The position numbers were made by a program, and so were the translations under genes. Shown piece after piece: positions 1-8,971 of a stretch of DNA of 64,000 nucleotides (the first letter of the stretch is position 1; each line of letters opens with the position of its first letter). Source of the stretch: Candidatus Eremiobacterota bacterium (GTDB lineage: Bacteria; Vulcanimicrobiota; Vulcanimicrobiia; Vulcanimicrobiales; Vulcanimicrobiaceae). The notes under the pieces were generated by a model that was given only the letters and a program-made list of their open reading frames with translations, had not been told where the DNA came from and did not search any database. The DNA lies in assembly GCA_019240525.1 (NCBI GenBank), contig JAFAYE010000001.1:1895300-1959299 (forward strand). Reading direction: 5' to 3'.

Positions 1-857
1 GTTGGGCCCGTGATGTCCGTCGTGATCGTCGTCGACGGGGTCGTCGAGCCGTAGGCGTAGATGTTCACGTTCGTGGTCGAGAAATTCGATACGTAGATCG
101 TGTCTTTCTGACCGAACGAGACGCCGATCGGTCCGGCGAGGTCCGTTAGGCCGGAATTGTTCACGGTCGTCGTGCCTGCCGGAATCTCGAAAACGGCGTT
201 GGTCGTGTCGCATGCGACCCAGACGTTGTTCTTGCCGTCGGTGCCGACGCCGACCGGCTGACCGTAGGGACTGAAATTGATGGTTGCATAGGGCGAAGTG
301 GCACCGGCCTTATATGCGGTGAGCGTGTTGTTATCGAGGTTACTGACGAAAACGTTCCCCTTGGAATCAACGCCGACCCCATACGGCCCGGAAATGCCGC
401 TGCTGATTGTCAGGCTCGGCGAGCTCTGTCCTTTCGGGTAGACCGCGATCGTGTTGTTTCCATCGTTGGCGACGTATAGCGTTCCGGTCTTGTCGACTGC
501 GAGCCCAGCGGGAACGTCAACGCCCGTCGTGATCGATCCGGTTGGCGCGCTATTCGGTTTGTTCGGATCGTACATCAGGACGGCACTCGTGGATTCATCG
601 GAGGCGAAGAGAATCGAAGCCTGTTTCTTCTTCGCCGGCCATCCGGCGGGTGCGTTCACTTTGAGCGGCGCAAGCGGCGCAAAGACCGGACCGGCGACGG
701 TTGGACCCGGCAGCGCGCGCATCGCCTGCGAACCGCGGCCCGCGCTCTGATTGGTCGACGAAGACTGGTTGGGCGTCAGCGCGTTGCCCGAGCAGCCGGC
801 CGCCAACGCGAGTGCCGTGGCGGCAACCAACGCACGGTGAGAGAAAGTCTGCAGCAT
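1..857 (-). CDS. NHL/YVTN-type beta-propeller lipoprotein, 3' end beyond left edge
   Basis: The frame reads from ATG 857 to the window edge without a stop, so about 285 codons are visible and the C-terminus is missing. AAGGAG lies 7 nt upstream of the ATG. The N-terminus is a lipoprotein signal with lipobox LAAGC at about residue 22. The rest repeats the pattern of NHL/YVTN propellers (G-V-D-V-P-A-G-L-A-V-D, N-T-I-A-V-Y, G-V-G-V-D-S-K-G-N). These proteins are exported, membrane-anchored blades usually involved in binding; no enzymatic residue is recognisable. It faces away from the gene at 970, leaving a 112-bp shared upstream region. It belongs to the same broad class as the propeller lipoproteins at 3857, 13128, 39167, 43411, 53171, 54186 and 55347. 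Confidence 0.8.
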   Translation of the reverse strand, partial: MLQTFSHRALVAATALALAAGCSGNALTPNQSSSTNQSAGRGSQAMRALPGPTVAGPVFAPLAPLKVNAPAGWPAKKKQASILFASDESTSAVLMYDPNKPNSAPTGSITTGVDVPAGLAVDKTGTLYVANDGNNTIAVYPKGQSSPSLTISSGISGPYGVGVDSKGNVFVSNLDNNTLTAYKAGATSPYATINFSPYGQPVGVGTDGKNNVWVACDTTNAVFEIPAGTTTVNNSGLTDLAGPIGVSFGQKDTIYVSNFSTTNVNIYAYGSTTPSTTITTDITGP

Positions 858-969
858 TGGTGAACTCCTTAAGAGAGGGGGGCGCTACATGTTTGTGGTT
901 CGGATGCCGGCGCCTGCCGCGTGCCGTGCCGTTCGCAACCTTTAGCATTGAAAACGCCTTGTTGCGGGC

Positions 970-1611
970 ATGCAAACGAGCCAAGAACTAACGCGCCGGC
1001 CCTCACCGGCGCCGCGCCCCCACCCACTCGCGTACGTGCGCGATCTCCTTTGGATCGGATCTTGGGAGACCGATCGTCTCTACGCGCTCGATCCGGAGAG
1101 CTGGAACGTGCGCCAAGAAATCGAGGCGCCCGGTCGCCCGTACGGTATTACCGCGATGGGCGACGAGCTGCGCGTCGTCATCGCGCACGAGGAAGACAAT
1201 CGCTACCTCTATCGCGTCAATCCAACGCGCGGCTTCGATCTCGCCAGCAAGACGCCATGTCCGGATTTCACCGGTTCGTTCCTCGCTGCCGACGGTTCGG
1301 CGCTGTACCTCGGGCAGATGTCGTACCAGCGTCTGCTCGTTCTCAATGGCGCTATGAGCGTGGAGCGTGAAATTGCGCTGCCGACGCGTTGTGCCGGCTT
1401 TGCCTTCGCATCGGACGATCGTCTCTATATGATCTCCGGCGACGACGAGCTCGAGAACTTGCAGTTCGGTCGGCTCGACCTTTCGGGCGAGGAGCCGCGC
1501 TTCGACGCTATTCGCGCGCTGCCCGACGAGGCGCGGTCGCTCGCGTACGATGGCGCTCGCTGGTGGACGTGCTTGCGGGACGCGAATGAAATCGCGTCGT
1601 TTACGGAATAG
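970..1611 (+). CDS. propeller-like protein of unknown function, cytoplasmic
   Basis: A 213-residue protein without a signal peptide. Short repeats such as L-W-I-G-S-W-E-T-D-R-L-Y-A-L-D and Y-G-I-T-A-M-G-D-E-L look like blades of a SMP-30/NHL-type beta-propeller, but the chain is short for a complete propeller (about three or four blades). No catalytic motif is recognised. The ATG at 970 has only a weak upstream purine stretch, so the start is uncertain. Its stop overlaps the stop of rpiA on the other strand by 11 bp (1601-1611). Codon use matches its neighbours and the reading frame is the only sensible one here. Confidence 0.6.
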   Translation: MQTSQELTRRPSPAPRPHPLAYVRDLLWIGSWETDRLYALDPESWNVRQEIEAPGRPYGITAMGDELRVVIAHEEDNRYLYRVNPTRGFDLASKTPCPDFTGSFLAADGSALYLGQMSYQRLLVLNGAMSVEREIALPTRCAGFAFASDDRLYMISGDDELENLQFGRLDLSGEEPRFDAIRALPDEARSLAYDGARWWTCLRDANEIASFTE

Positions 1612-2287
1612 AGCGCACTTCTCCGTTAGCTTCGCCGACGAGCACTTCGCTGACCATCCCGTAAAAGAGTCCCGTCGCGACGACGCCATGGATGGCGCGA
1701 AGTGCTTCGTCGAGTCCGGCCGGGTGATGAATCTCGCCGAATCTGCAATCGAATATCCAGTTGCCGTTATCGGTGACGAAGGGCTCTCCCGGCGTACCAC
1801 GGCGAGCGATTTCGGCTCCGGGAAAGCGCGCGCTGAGTTCCCGGCGCACGTACGGTGCCGCGAACGGCACGATCTCTACGGGCGTCGGAAATCGACCAAG
1901 CAGCGGAACGAGTTTCGCCTCGGTCACGACCACGACGTACTTTTCGGCGGCCAATGCAACCGCTTTCTCTCGAAAAAGCGCCCCACCGCCGCCTTTCGTG
2001 AGCGACCAATCCGGTGCAACTTCATCAGCTCCGTCAATTGCGACGGCCATTGGCCGCGCTAAGAACGTAACGAGCGGGATGCTCAGCCTTCGGCAGAGGC
2101 GCTCGCTGTCAGCCGACGTCGCCACTGCTTCGATGCGCTCGCCTGCGGCAATCCGCGCGCCCACGCGCTCGATCGCCCAATACGCCGTGCTGCCGGTTCC
2201 CAGTCCAACGCACATCCCCTCGCGCACGTGCCGGTCGACCGCAGCATAGCCTGCCGCGCGCTTCGCCGGATCATCGTTTTCGAACAC
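1601..2287 (-). CDS. rpiA: ribose-5-phosphate isomerase A
   Basis: Interconverts ribose 5-phosphate and ribulose 5-phosphate in the cytosolic non-oxidative pentose phosphate pathway. The 228-residue length from GTG 2287 fits RpiA (about 220-235). Visible family signatures are the phosphate loop GLGTGST (residues 28-34), DGADEV (85-90) with the catalytic Asp pair, and KGGGGALFREK (about 98-108) with the conserved Lys and Glu. The open frame extends upstream to 2632, but that part runs into the 3' end of the kelch gene and has no homologous character, so the GTG just before the conserved N-terminus is preferred. No strong ribosome binding site is visible. Its stop overlaps the stop of the convergent gene at 970-1611. 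Confidence 0.9.
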   Translation of the reverse strand: MFENDDPAKRAAGYAAVDRHVREGMCVGLGTGSTAYWAIERVGARIAAGERIEAVATSADSERLCRRLSIPLVTFLARPMAVAIDGADEVAPDWSLTKGGGGALFREKAVALAAEKYVVVVTEAKLVPLLGRFPTPVEIVPFAAPYVRRELSARFPGAEIARRGTPGEPFVTDNGNWIFDCRFGEIHHPAGLDEALRAIHGVVATGLFYGMVSEVLVGEANGEVRSIP

Positions 2288-2333
2288 CGCTGAGTTTTTC
2301 GTCGCTGACGGCGCGAGTCCGGTGCGGCGGTTC

Positions 2334-3851
2334 TTATAAAATCGTAACGGTGACCGCCTTTGAAGCGATGCCGTTCGCGACGACCTCGAGGCTGGCGGAG
2401 CCCGATGCAATTGCCTTTGGAACGTCAAAGTACGTCCACACCACCTTCGATCCCGTAGCAACTCCCATCGTGCTGTGGTCGTGGGTTCTCGCATAATACA
2501 CCTGCCCAGACTTCGTCGTAATGCGCACCAACGGATAGTTCGTCGCATTTTGGTCCTCGTCGCCGAACGACATCGCTTGCGATAGCCCGTTGAACTGGGT
2601 TCCGGTGATCTTATAGGTTTTGCCCGCGGCAATTGTCTTATGATAGGTTGTGATCGTCGGCGCCCAACTTGAATTCGCCTTACCCCTCGGGGTATAGAGC
2701 ACGACTTCGCGAGCGCCTAACATCATCACTTGGCCGGTCGGAAGCAGAATGGGCGGTCCAATACCTCGTGCACCCTTCACTTGCGCGAACGTTTTCGAGT
2801 TCCATTCGTAAAGAGCGCCACTGGCGCCGAAGACCAGCACGTTGCCATTCGGCTCGAGGACCGCGAATGAATCGCCCGCGTTATCGCCGTTCGGAAAATC
2901 GGGACCCGCGGCCCACGTCCCGGCTTTGCTACCGGTTGAATAATAAATGGCGGTGTGACCCGCTCCATTACCTTGCGGGCCCGTATACGAACCCGTGCAA
3001 AACACGGTACCATCCGGGCGCAGGATCGCCGGACCGATCTCGCCGGGGGGAAAATAGCAATCCTTCGGTTTTGGGCCGTACGTGTCACATTGATGATTCG
3101 GCGTGGGTGAATTCAAACTCGCGATCGTCGAGCCGGCACTCTTCCAGCGCCCCGCCACCGGGTCGTAAATTTCGGAGTTCGGCGCCTTGCGCACGTCCGC
3201 GGTCAGAACCGTGCCGTCCGATAGCAGCGTCCAGCCCTCCTCGGCATTGAAATCCGCTTTGCCTGTATCACTGACGCTCGTCCATTGCAACGTTCTTGGA
3301 TTAAGGTAAGCGTCCCAGCCGTGCAGTTTGTCGCCGACGAGAAGACGTCCATCGGGCAATACGCTCGACGGTGAATCTCCAATCCAGCGCCAGCCCTTCG
3401 GGTGCCCGATCGCCGTCCACGCCGAGGTGACGGGATCGTACACCGCGCCGAGGTTCACGAGTTGCAGTTGGTACAAGCCGCCCACATTGTATTCGCCGCC
3501 AATGATCACGAGACGTCCATCGGCGAGAACGTCGGATGCGAATGCACTGGGGGCGTAGCCGGCGGGGAGCGAGCCCGCTTGCCGCCACGTTCCATGGGCG
3601 TAGTCACCGTTCGCGTCGGGCGCGTAGCGGTACCAACTCTGCGGCGCATCGCCGCTTTGAGCTAGCACGGAGCCGTCGGTCATTAACCATGCCATCTGCA
3701 TGCTCGCCGGAGGCTGATTCAACAGTGGCTGGGTCGCACCGGGCATTTCGCCCGCGGCGGGCGAAACCGAAGTCGGCAGAATCGACCGATCGGAACATCC
3801 CTCAATCAAGACGGCGAACATCGCCGAAAACCACACACTCCGTGAAGCCAT
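2334..3851 (-). CDS. kelch / galactose-oxidase-like lipoprotein (copy 1)
   Basis: A 505-residue exported protein. ATG 3851 is chosen because GGAG lies about 9 nt upstream and it begins a lipoprotein signal (lipobox LIEGC). Kelch-like blades (for example D-G-R-L-V-I-I-G-G-E-Y-N and L-P-D-G-R-L-L-V-G-D) fill residues 60-370, followed by the beta-sandwich (DUF1929-type) domain of glyoxal/galactose oxidases with F-G-D-E, T-N-Y-P-L-V-R and R-T-H-D-H-S. The Tyr-His pair that binds copper in true copper-radical oxidases could not be found, so oxidase activity is doubtful. It lies 5 bp downstream of the propeller gene at 3857 and is probably co-transcribed with it. A close paralog is at 29897-31465. 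Confidence 0.8.
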   Translation of the reverse strand: MASRSVWFSAMFAVLIEGCSDRSILPTSVSPAAGEMPGATQPLLNQPPASMQMAWLMTDGSVLAQSGDAPQSWYRYAPDANGDYAHGTWRQAGSLPAGYAPSAFASDVLADGRLVIIGGEYNVGGLYQLQLVNLGAVYDPVTSAWTAIGHPKGWRWIGDSPSSVLPDGRLLVGDKLHGWDAYLNPRTLQWTSVSDTGKADFNAEEGWTLLSDGTVLTADVRKAPNSEIYDPVAGRWKSAGSTIASLNSPTPNHQCDTYGPKPKDCYFPPGEIGPAILRPDGTVFCTGSYTGPQGNGAGHTAIYYSTGSKAGTWAAGPDFPNGDNAGDSFAVLEPNGNVLVFGASGALYEWNSKTFAQVKGARGIGPPILLPTGQVMMLGAREVVLYTPRGKANSSWAPTITTYHKTIAAGKTYKITGTQFNGLSQAMSFGDEDQNATNYPLVRITTKSGQVYYARTHDHSTMGVATGSKVVWTYFDVPKAIASGSASLEVVANGIASKAVTVTIL

Positions 3852-3856
3852 CTTCA

Positions 3857-4879
3857 CTATCTCCTGCTTATCGCAACACCGTAGGGTTCGACAAAGACAT
3901 TCCCGATCGATTTCGCCGGCAGCCCTCCAGCCGGATATAACCATCGATTCGCTGCGCTGCTAGCTTCGTAACCGCAACTATACTCCTCGTCGACGCCGAT
4001 AATGGACGTTCGCCTTGCGTTCGTCGCTAATGCAGCCTGAGGCAAATAACAGAGCGCGCCGCCGCTCGCGCTCATGTAGGTCGTCGGCGTTCCGACCGCA
4101 CCGGACTCTGAGACCGGATAGCTGCACGTACTCGGGGTGTCGTGGCAATAGAGATCAAAAATAATCCAGTTGTTGTGGACGGAGTCCCACAACATCGAAC
4201 CCGCGGAGAAAATGCTCCCGCCGGTCAGATTCACGGTTGTGCAACGCGATGCGCCGCATCGTGACACCAGAGCGTGGCCGAGATTGTCGAAGCCGTCAAT
4301 CCAGAGGTCGCCGTTGGAATCGTAGGCGGCAGCGGTATAGCCGAATCCCACGGGGTTGCGCAAAATCGCCGGGGCAGCCGATGGATTCGAATAACGCAAG
4401 ATTCGGCCGGGTCGGTCATTGGGACTCACGACGACGGCAATCGCGCCGTTGACGGGACTAACCGCACAAGAAAGCGGCCTGCCGCGAGGCACCACGATCG
4501 TATTCAGAACCTTTCCGCCATGCGAGTATTCAATCACGCTGCCAAGGTATTGAGCCACCCAAATATTGCCATTGCGGTCCGCGCATTCGCCCAACGGGCC
4601 TTCATAGTTCGACAACTTTCTTTTCAACGAGAAATCCGGGAGCGAAAATATATCGACGCTGGCAGTTCCCGGATCGGAAACAAATAGCAGTTGCGACGAA
4701 GGTGCGGCGTCGGGCGCGATCCATGATTGGCGCCGGTCGGGGTGGACGATCGCCGGCACACGTGACGAAATCAGCGGAGGAATCGCGTCGGACGGACGCT
4801 GGGGCGCCAAGCTTCCGCCACATCCGTTGAGCCATACAGATGCGAATAGTGTGACGGCCGAAATCGCTAGCAACTTCAT
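3857..4879 (-). CDS. beta-propeller lipoprotein, YPAGG family
   Basis: A 340-residue lipoprotein starting at ATG 4879, with AGAGG about 6 nt upstream and signal MKLLAISAVTLF ending in lipobox LNGC. Early sequence S-Q-L-L-F-V-S-D-P-G-T and late sequence L-Y-P-A-G-G-L-P match the two propeller lipoproteins at 53171 and 54186 in order and spacing, so the three form one family. It contains several Cys residues in the second half. Function unknown; a cell-envelope binding role is the usual guess for such propellers. It is the first gene of a two-gene unit with the kelch lipoprotein (5-bp gap). Confidence 0.78.
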   Translation of the reverse strand: MKLLAISAVTLFASVWLNGCGGSLAPQRPSDAIPPLISSRVPAIVHPDRRQSWIAPDAAPSSQLLFVSDPGTASVDIFSLPDFSLKRKLSNYEGPLGECADRNGNIWVAQYLGSVIEYSHGGKVLNTIVVPRGRPLSCAVSPVNGAIAVVVSPNDRPGRILRYSNPSAAPAILRNPVGFGYTAAAYDSNGDLWIDGFDNLGHALVSRCGASRCTTVNLTGGSIFSAGSMLWDSVHNNWIIFDLYCHDTPSTCSYPVSESGAVGTPTTYMSASGGALCYLPQAALATNARRTSIIGVDEEYSCGYEASSAANRWLYPAGGLPAKSIGNVFVEPYGVAISRR

Positions 4880-5060
4880 TCTAACCTCTGACACCTACCG
4901 GCGGCGTTCCATTCACTCCGGTTGTTCGTCAACGGGTTCTCGACCACGAAAGCAGAACGCGCCGGCATGAAGAATGGTGACGGTGTCTGCCCAAGGAACG
5001 CTCGCCTGCAAGGCTGAACTCGCATGAGCCCGCTCTATCCGCAATACGAAGGAGGGTATC

Positions 5061-5252
5061 ATGGCTCGTAAATCGATCGACTGCCGCGAGTATCCGAGCG
5101 AGAGCAACTGTACCGTCTCAATTTCCGCCGATGGCGACGACGAGCTCGTCGAAGCCGCCGCGCAACACGCGAGCAGTGTGCACAAGCACACCGATTCGCC
5201 CGAGCTGCGAAACTGGTTGCGTTCTGCAATGAAAGAGAGTTCGCCGACATAG
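5061..5252 (+). CDS. DUF1059 family small protein
   Basis: A 63-residue cytosolic protein matching the DUF1059 layout: start M-A-R-K-S-I-D-C-R-E, a central acidic D-D-E-L-V-E, then A-A-Q-H-A-S-S-V-H-K-H and a C-terminal helix. Family members are small, widespread and of unknown function. An excellent ribosome binding site (AAGGAGGG, 5-6 nt before ATG 5061) supports it despite its short length. The EamA transporter gene begins 10 bp later, so the two are probably one transcript. Confidence 0.85.
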   Translation: MARKSIDCREYPSESNCTVSISADGDDELVEAAAQHASSVHKHTDSPELRNWLRSAMKESSPT

Positions 5253-5262
5253 ACCGCAACGG

Positions 5263-6174
5263 GTGACGCGACGCGCCGAGGCTTTGCCGTGGATCTCGCT
5301 GATCGCGGTCTATTTCTTATGGGGCTCGACGTATCTCGGCATTCGTGTTGCGGTCGCGACGATTCCGCCGTACTTAATGACGGGGTGCCGATACCTGATC
5401 GCGGGCGGCTTGCTCTTGGCGATTCAATGGATCTTCTCAAAAGAAAAGCCGGCGATGCCGACGCGAACGCAACTAACGCAGATTGCGATAATTGCGCTGC
5501 TCTTGCTGCCGATCGGCAATGGATTGCTCTGCTTGGCCGAGACCCGCGTCGAGTCGGGCACCGCGGCGCTGCTGATCGCCAGTTCGCCCATCTTCATGGT
5601 CCTGCTCGATGCGATTCTGGCGCGCCGGCCGCCGAGCGGCTTGGCGATTGCCGGGGTGGTGCTTGGCAGTATTGGCATTGCGGCGTTGGTTGGAAAAAGC
5701 CCCTCGCACACCGATGCGGTGATGGCGGCACTCATTCTCTTCTCCTCATTTGCCTGGTCGCTGGGCTCGGTGTACGCTCGCCGGAGCGGCGAACATCATC
5801 CGTTGACCGCGTCGCTCGAAATGCTCGTCGGCGGAGCAGTCTCGACGATCGTCGGTCTGTGCATCGGCGAAGCGTCGCATCTGCATTTTGAGGCGATCAC
5901 CAGCGCGTCGTTGTGGGGAATGCTCTGGCTCGTCGTCGGAGGAGCGATGTTGGGCTACAGCGCGTTCGCCTATGCCGTACGCACCTTGCCGACAACCACG
6001 GTAGCAACGTACGGCTACGTTAATCCGGTCGTGGCGGTGATTCTCGGAGCGTTCATTCTCCGCGAGCCGGTGACGTGGCGGCTGCTCGCCGGCGGCGCCG
6101 CCGTCGTCGTATCGGTCATTCTGATTTTGATGGGCAACCGTGCGCAAGCGAAGGAAGCCTTCGCAAACGGGTAG
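5263..6174 (+). CDS. EamA-family (DMT superfamily) transporter
   Basis: A 303-residue inner-membrane protein with about ten hydrophobic segments in two EamA repeats (roughly residues 10-140 and 150-290). The start region Y-F-L-W-G-S-T-Y-L-G-I-R and the Arg-containing R-Y-L-I-A-G-G are typical of YedA/RhaT-like drug/metabolite exporters. The substrate cannot be told from sequence; family members export amino acids or other metabolites. Start is GTG 5263. It follows the DUF1059 gene by 10 bp and precedes an aldo/keto reductase by 12 bp, suggesting a three-gene operon. Confidence 0.88.
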   Translation: MTRRAEALPWISLIAVYFLWGSTYLGIRVAVATIPPYLMTGCRYLIAGGLLLAIQWIFSKEKPAMPTRTQLTQIAIIALLLLPIGNGLLCLAETRVESGTAALLIASSPIFMVLLDAILARRPPSGLAIAGVVLGSIGIAALVGKSPSHTDAVMAALILFSSFAWSLGSVYARRSGEHHPLTASLEMLVGGAVSTIVGLCIGEASHLHFEAITSASLWGMLWLVVGGAMLGYSAFAYAVRTLPTTTVATYGYVNPVVAVILGAFILREPVTWRLLAGGAAVVVSVILILMGNRAQAKEAFANG

Positions 6175-6186
6175 AGTCTGGGAGCT

Positions 6187-7164
6187 ATGATGGAACGGCG
6201 AAAACTCGGAACGCAGGGCCTGAGCGTTTCCGCGCTCGGTCTGGGCTGCATGGGAATGACCTTCGCGTACGGCACCGCCGACGACGCCGAAGCGATCGCA
6301 ACAATTCACCGTGCGCTGGAGCTCGGCATCAATTTTTTTGATACCGCGGAAGTCTATGGGGCGTACACCAACGAGCAATTGCTCGGTCGCGCCTTGCGCG
6401 GCCGTCGCGAGGGCGTCGTTGTCGCAACGAAGTTCGGTTTTCGCATCGTTGATGGCGCCAATCGAGGCGTCGACGGAACGCCCGCCAATGCAAAACGCGT
6501 CGCCGACGAATCGCTGGCGCGACTGGGCATCGACGTGATCGATCTGTACTATCAGCATCGGCGCGATCCGTCGGTTCCGATCGAAGAGACCGTCGGCGCG
6601 ATGAAGGAGCTCGTCGAGGCCGGCAAGGTGCGTTACCTTGGCCTCTCCGAGGTCGGGCCCGAGACGCTCCGGCGCGCCAATGCCGTTCATCCGATTAGCG
6701 CGCTGCAGAGCGAGTATTCGCTCTGGGAGCGCCGGGTCGAGAGTTACGTCTTACCGACGCTACGCGAGCTGCATATCGGCTTTGTGCCCTACAGTCCGCT
6801 CGGCCGCGGTTTTCTTACCGGTGCATTGAATGTTAACGCGCTCGAGCCGAATGACTTTCGCCGGTCTAACCCGCGCTTTACCGGCGAAAACGGTCGCCGA
6901 AACGAACGGCTCGTCGAGGTCGTGCGCGATGTAGCGCGAGAGCTCGATGGCACGCCCGCACAGGTTGCCCTTGCATGGGTACTTTCCCGCGGCAACGACG
7001 TCGTGCCCATTCCAGGGACCAAACGCGTGCGCTATCTCGAAGAGAACTGCGGCGCGCTCGCTCTGCGGCTAAGCGAAGAACAATTGACGCGGCTCGACGC
7101 CCTGGCGGCGCAGACGTCGGGCGAGCGGTACACGCCGGAGATGATGAAGCTCGTCGAACAATAG
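6187..7164 (+). CDS. aldo/keto reductase
   Basis: A 325-residue (beta/alpha)8 NADPH-dependent oxidoreductase. N-terminus [20 protein letters not shown] is typical, and the tetrad is intact: Asp52 (FFDTAEVYG), Tyr57, Lys82 (TKFG) and His124 (YYQHR). The C-terminal coenzyme site P-I-P-G-T-K-R is present. It probably reduces aldehydes or ketones in the cytosol; the substrate is unknown. Two ATGs stand in tandem; GGAG at 6181-6184 is better spaced for the second (6190). It follows the EamA gene by 12 bp and is followed directly by the large repeat array. Confidence 0.9.
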   Translation: MMERRKLGTQGLSVSALGLGCMGMTFAYGTADDAEAIATIHRALELGINFFDTAEVYGAYTNEQLLGRALRGRREGVVVATKFGFRIVDGANRGVDGTPANAKRVADESLARLGIDVIDLYYQHRRDPSVPIEETVGAMKELVEAGKVRYLGLSEVGPETLRRANAVHPISALQSEYSLWERRVESYVLPTLRELHIGFVPYSPLGRGFLTGALNVNALEPNDFRRSNPRFTGENGRRNERLVEVVRDVARELDGTPAQVALAWVLSRGNDVVPIPGTKRVRYLEENCGALALRLSEEQLTRLDALAAQTSGERYTPEMMKLVEQ

Positions 7165-7180
7165 GATTATGTCAATAGTG

Positions 7181-7841
7181 TGTCATCCTGAGCTTGTCGA
7201 AGGACGCCGGCGAGCGTGCTTCGACAGGCTCAGCATGACAATGCTTCGACAGGCTCAGCATGACAATGCTTCGACAGGCTCAGCATGACAATGCTTCGAC
7301 AGGCTCAGCATGACAATGCTTCGACAGGCTCAGTATGACAATGCTTCGACAGGCTCAGCATGACAGTGCTTCGACAGGCTCAGCATGACAAAGGCGCTCA
7401 TGCTTCGACAGGCTCAGCATGACAGGGCGTGCTTCGACAGGCTCAGCATGACAATGCTTCGACAGGCTGAGCATGACAGTGCTTCGACAGGCTCAGCATG
7501 ACAAAGGCGCTCATGCTTCGACAGGCTCAGCATGACAGGGCGTGCTTCGACAGGCTCAGCATGACAATGCTTCGACAGGCTCAGCATGACAAAGGCGCTC
7601 ATGCTTCGACAGGCTCAGCATGACAGTGCTTCGACAGGCTCAGCATGACAGTGCTTCGACAGGCTCAGCATGACAATGCTTCGACAGGCTCAGCATGACA
7701 ATGCTTCGACAGGCTCAGCATGACAATGCTTCGACAGGCTCAGCATGACAATGCTTCGACAGGCTCAGCATGACAATGCTTCGACGGGCTCAGCATGACA
7801 ATGCTTCGACAGGCTCACCCTTCGACAAGCTCAGGGTGACA
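7181..7841. repeat. tandem array of about 24 short hairpin repeats
   Basis: This 661-bp intergenic stretch between two convergent genes holds one inverted unit (7181-7204) and then 23-24 same-orientation units, mostly at a 25-bp period, sometimes 29 or 34 bp (for example unit starts near 7218, 7243, 7268, 7293, 7402, 7431, 7515, 7603, 7803). The core of each is five-base arms AGCAT/ATGCT around an 11-base loop (GAGCCTGTCGA on the minus strand). The final unit (about 7817-7841) has arms ACCCT/AGGGT instead. The same element is found at 20694-20920 and 27897-28180. No gene lies within; the apparent minus-strand frame at 7414-7602 is repeat translated as protein. Confidence 0.95.
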
Positions 7842-8874
7842 AGGCGTGAGGAATAGGTCCCGTGGAGGCGCAGCTCGCGCGGCTGCCGCCGAAGATGACC
7901 GCGAGGCCGCAGGCCGACGCGAACATGCGCCGGTTGTCGTGTGGCACGCCGCGAACGAAGGCGTAGTCCTGATTGGTACCGACCGGGTGGCGGCTGCCGA
8001 TGTACGCGATGAAATACTTTGCGCGTGCGAAGCGATACGGTCCCTGCGCTTCGCCGCCGCAGCTGCGGTCGAGATCCGACTCCTTCGGATTCGTATCGGC
8101 GGTGCCCATCAGATAGGTGACGTGGCGCGCGACATAGCGCGTTTCAAGTTCGGCGGGGGTTCCGGCGACGTAGCGCGGTGCGCCGAGTATTCCGTACCGC
8201 CACTGGTTGAAGTCGGCGCAGTTCTTCGGTGGAAACGGTCGCCAATCGCTAAAGTAGAAGTACGACGACGGGTTCGAGACGATCAAGTGGACGGGCACCC
8301 GCGCGTTCGCATCGAGCTCGGGCGCTTTGCCGACGACCGCATAGCGCTGCACGATTTGTCCGCCGGCCGAATGGCCGGCGATCACGATTTCGCGCAGTTT
8401 CGGAAACAGGGTCTTATCCGAGAGCCGGGCGAGCATCGCGTCGAACACGTCGTACGTGCTGACCGGTGCGGGCGAGACTGCATCGGCGCCGCCGGGCCAT
8501 TGGCCGTTCCAGTAGAGTGTCTGCGGCGAAACGTTCTGGCCGGCCAGTTCGCTGCGCTCGACAAACTGCGGTGCGATAACGAAGGTTTGAGCGAGCGCGT
8601 GCGCGTCGTTGGCGGCAATGACCCCGGTGTCGTAGTAATAGTCGGCGTCCCGCAGTACGCCGTGTACGATGATCAGCGCCCGCGTCACGGTTGCGTCGCC
8701 ATCGAGCGAGGAGGTTCCGAAGTACCGCGCGTAGCCGCTGCCGGCAGCCGTCTGCACGAGAAACTGGCGATCCGCAAGCCGTCCTGCATTGTCGGGCTGC
8801 GGCGTGGTCGTGACGGGAACGACGACGCCGAGCATCGGCATGACGAGCAGCAAAACAAACAGGCGCGACGGCAC
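7831..8874 (-). CDS. exported alpha/beta hydrolase
   Basis: A 347-residue protein from GTG 8874 with a signal peptide (M-P-S-R-L-F-V-L-L-L-V-M-P-M). The alpha/beta-hydrolase fold is shown by the strand L-I-I-V-H-G-V (about 67-73), nucleophile elbow G-H-S-A-G-G (Ser169), a likely acid in G-T-A-D-T-N, and His in V-P-H-D near the C-terminus. It probably acts outside the cytoplasm on an ester; the substrate is unknown. The last three codons (Leu-Ser-Pro) and the stop are supplied by the final unit of the adjoining repeat array, so the natural C-terminus may have been replaced. Possible alternative: non-catalytic, but the triad looks complete. Confidence 0.8.
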   Translation of the reverse strand: MPSRLFVLLLVMPMLGVVVPVTTTPQPDNAGRLADRQFLVQTAAGSGYARYFGTSSLDGDATVTRALIIVHGVLRDADYYYDTGVIAANDAHALAQTFVIAPQFVERSELAGQNVSPQTLYWNGQWPGGADAVSPAPVSTYDVFDAMLARLSDKTLFPKLREIVIAGHSAGGQIVQRYAVVGKAPELDANARVPVHLIVSNPSSYFYFSDWRPFPPKNCADFNQWRYGILGAPRYVAGTPAELETRYVARHVTYLMGTADTNPKESDLDRSCGGEAQGPYRFARAKYFIAYIGSRHPVGTNQDYAFVRGVPHDNRRMFASACGLAVIFGGSRASCASTGPIPHALSP

Positions 8875-8971
8875 GAATCAAGCGTTCGTTTCGTCGCGAT
8901 TAGCAGCCTCTCCGCGAGCCGACGCGAGTTTATTTCAGCGGGATTTAAGCGGCCCGTGCGAATATGGGCGC

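Noticed and set aside
7414-7602. A 62-codon minus-strand open frame rich in M-L-S-L-S-K-H and H-A-E-P-V-E-A
   Set aside because: It is the tandem repeat translated; the same peptide words arise from any copy of this element and no start signal or codon bias supports a gene.
7181-7841. CRISPR array
   Set aside because: There are no unique spacers; units abut at about 25 bp, spacers are near zero or repeated, and no cas genes are present.
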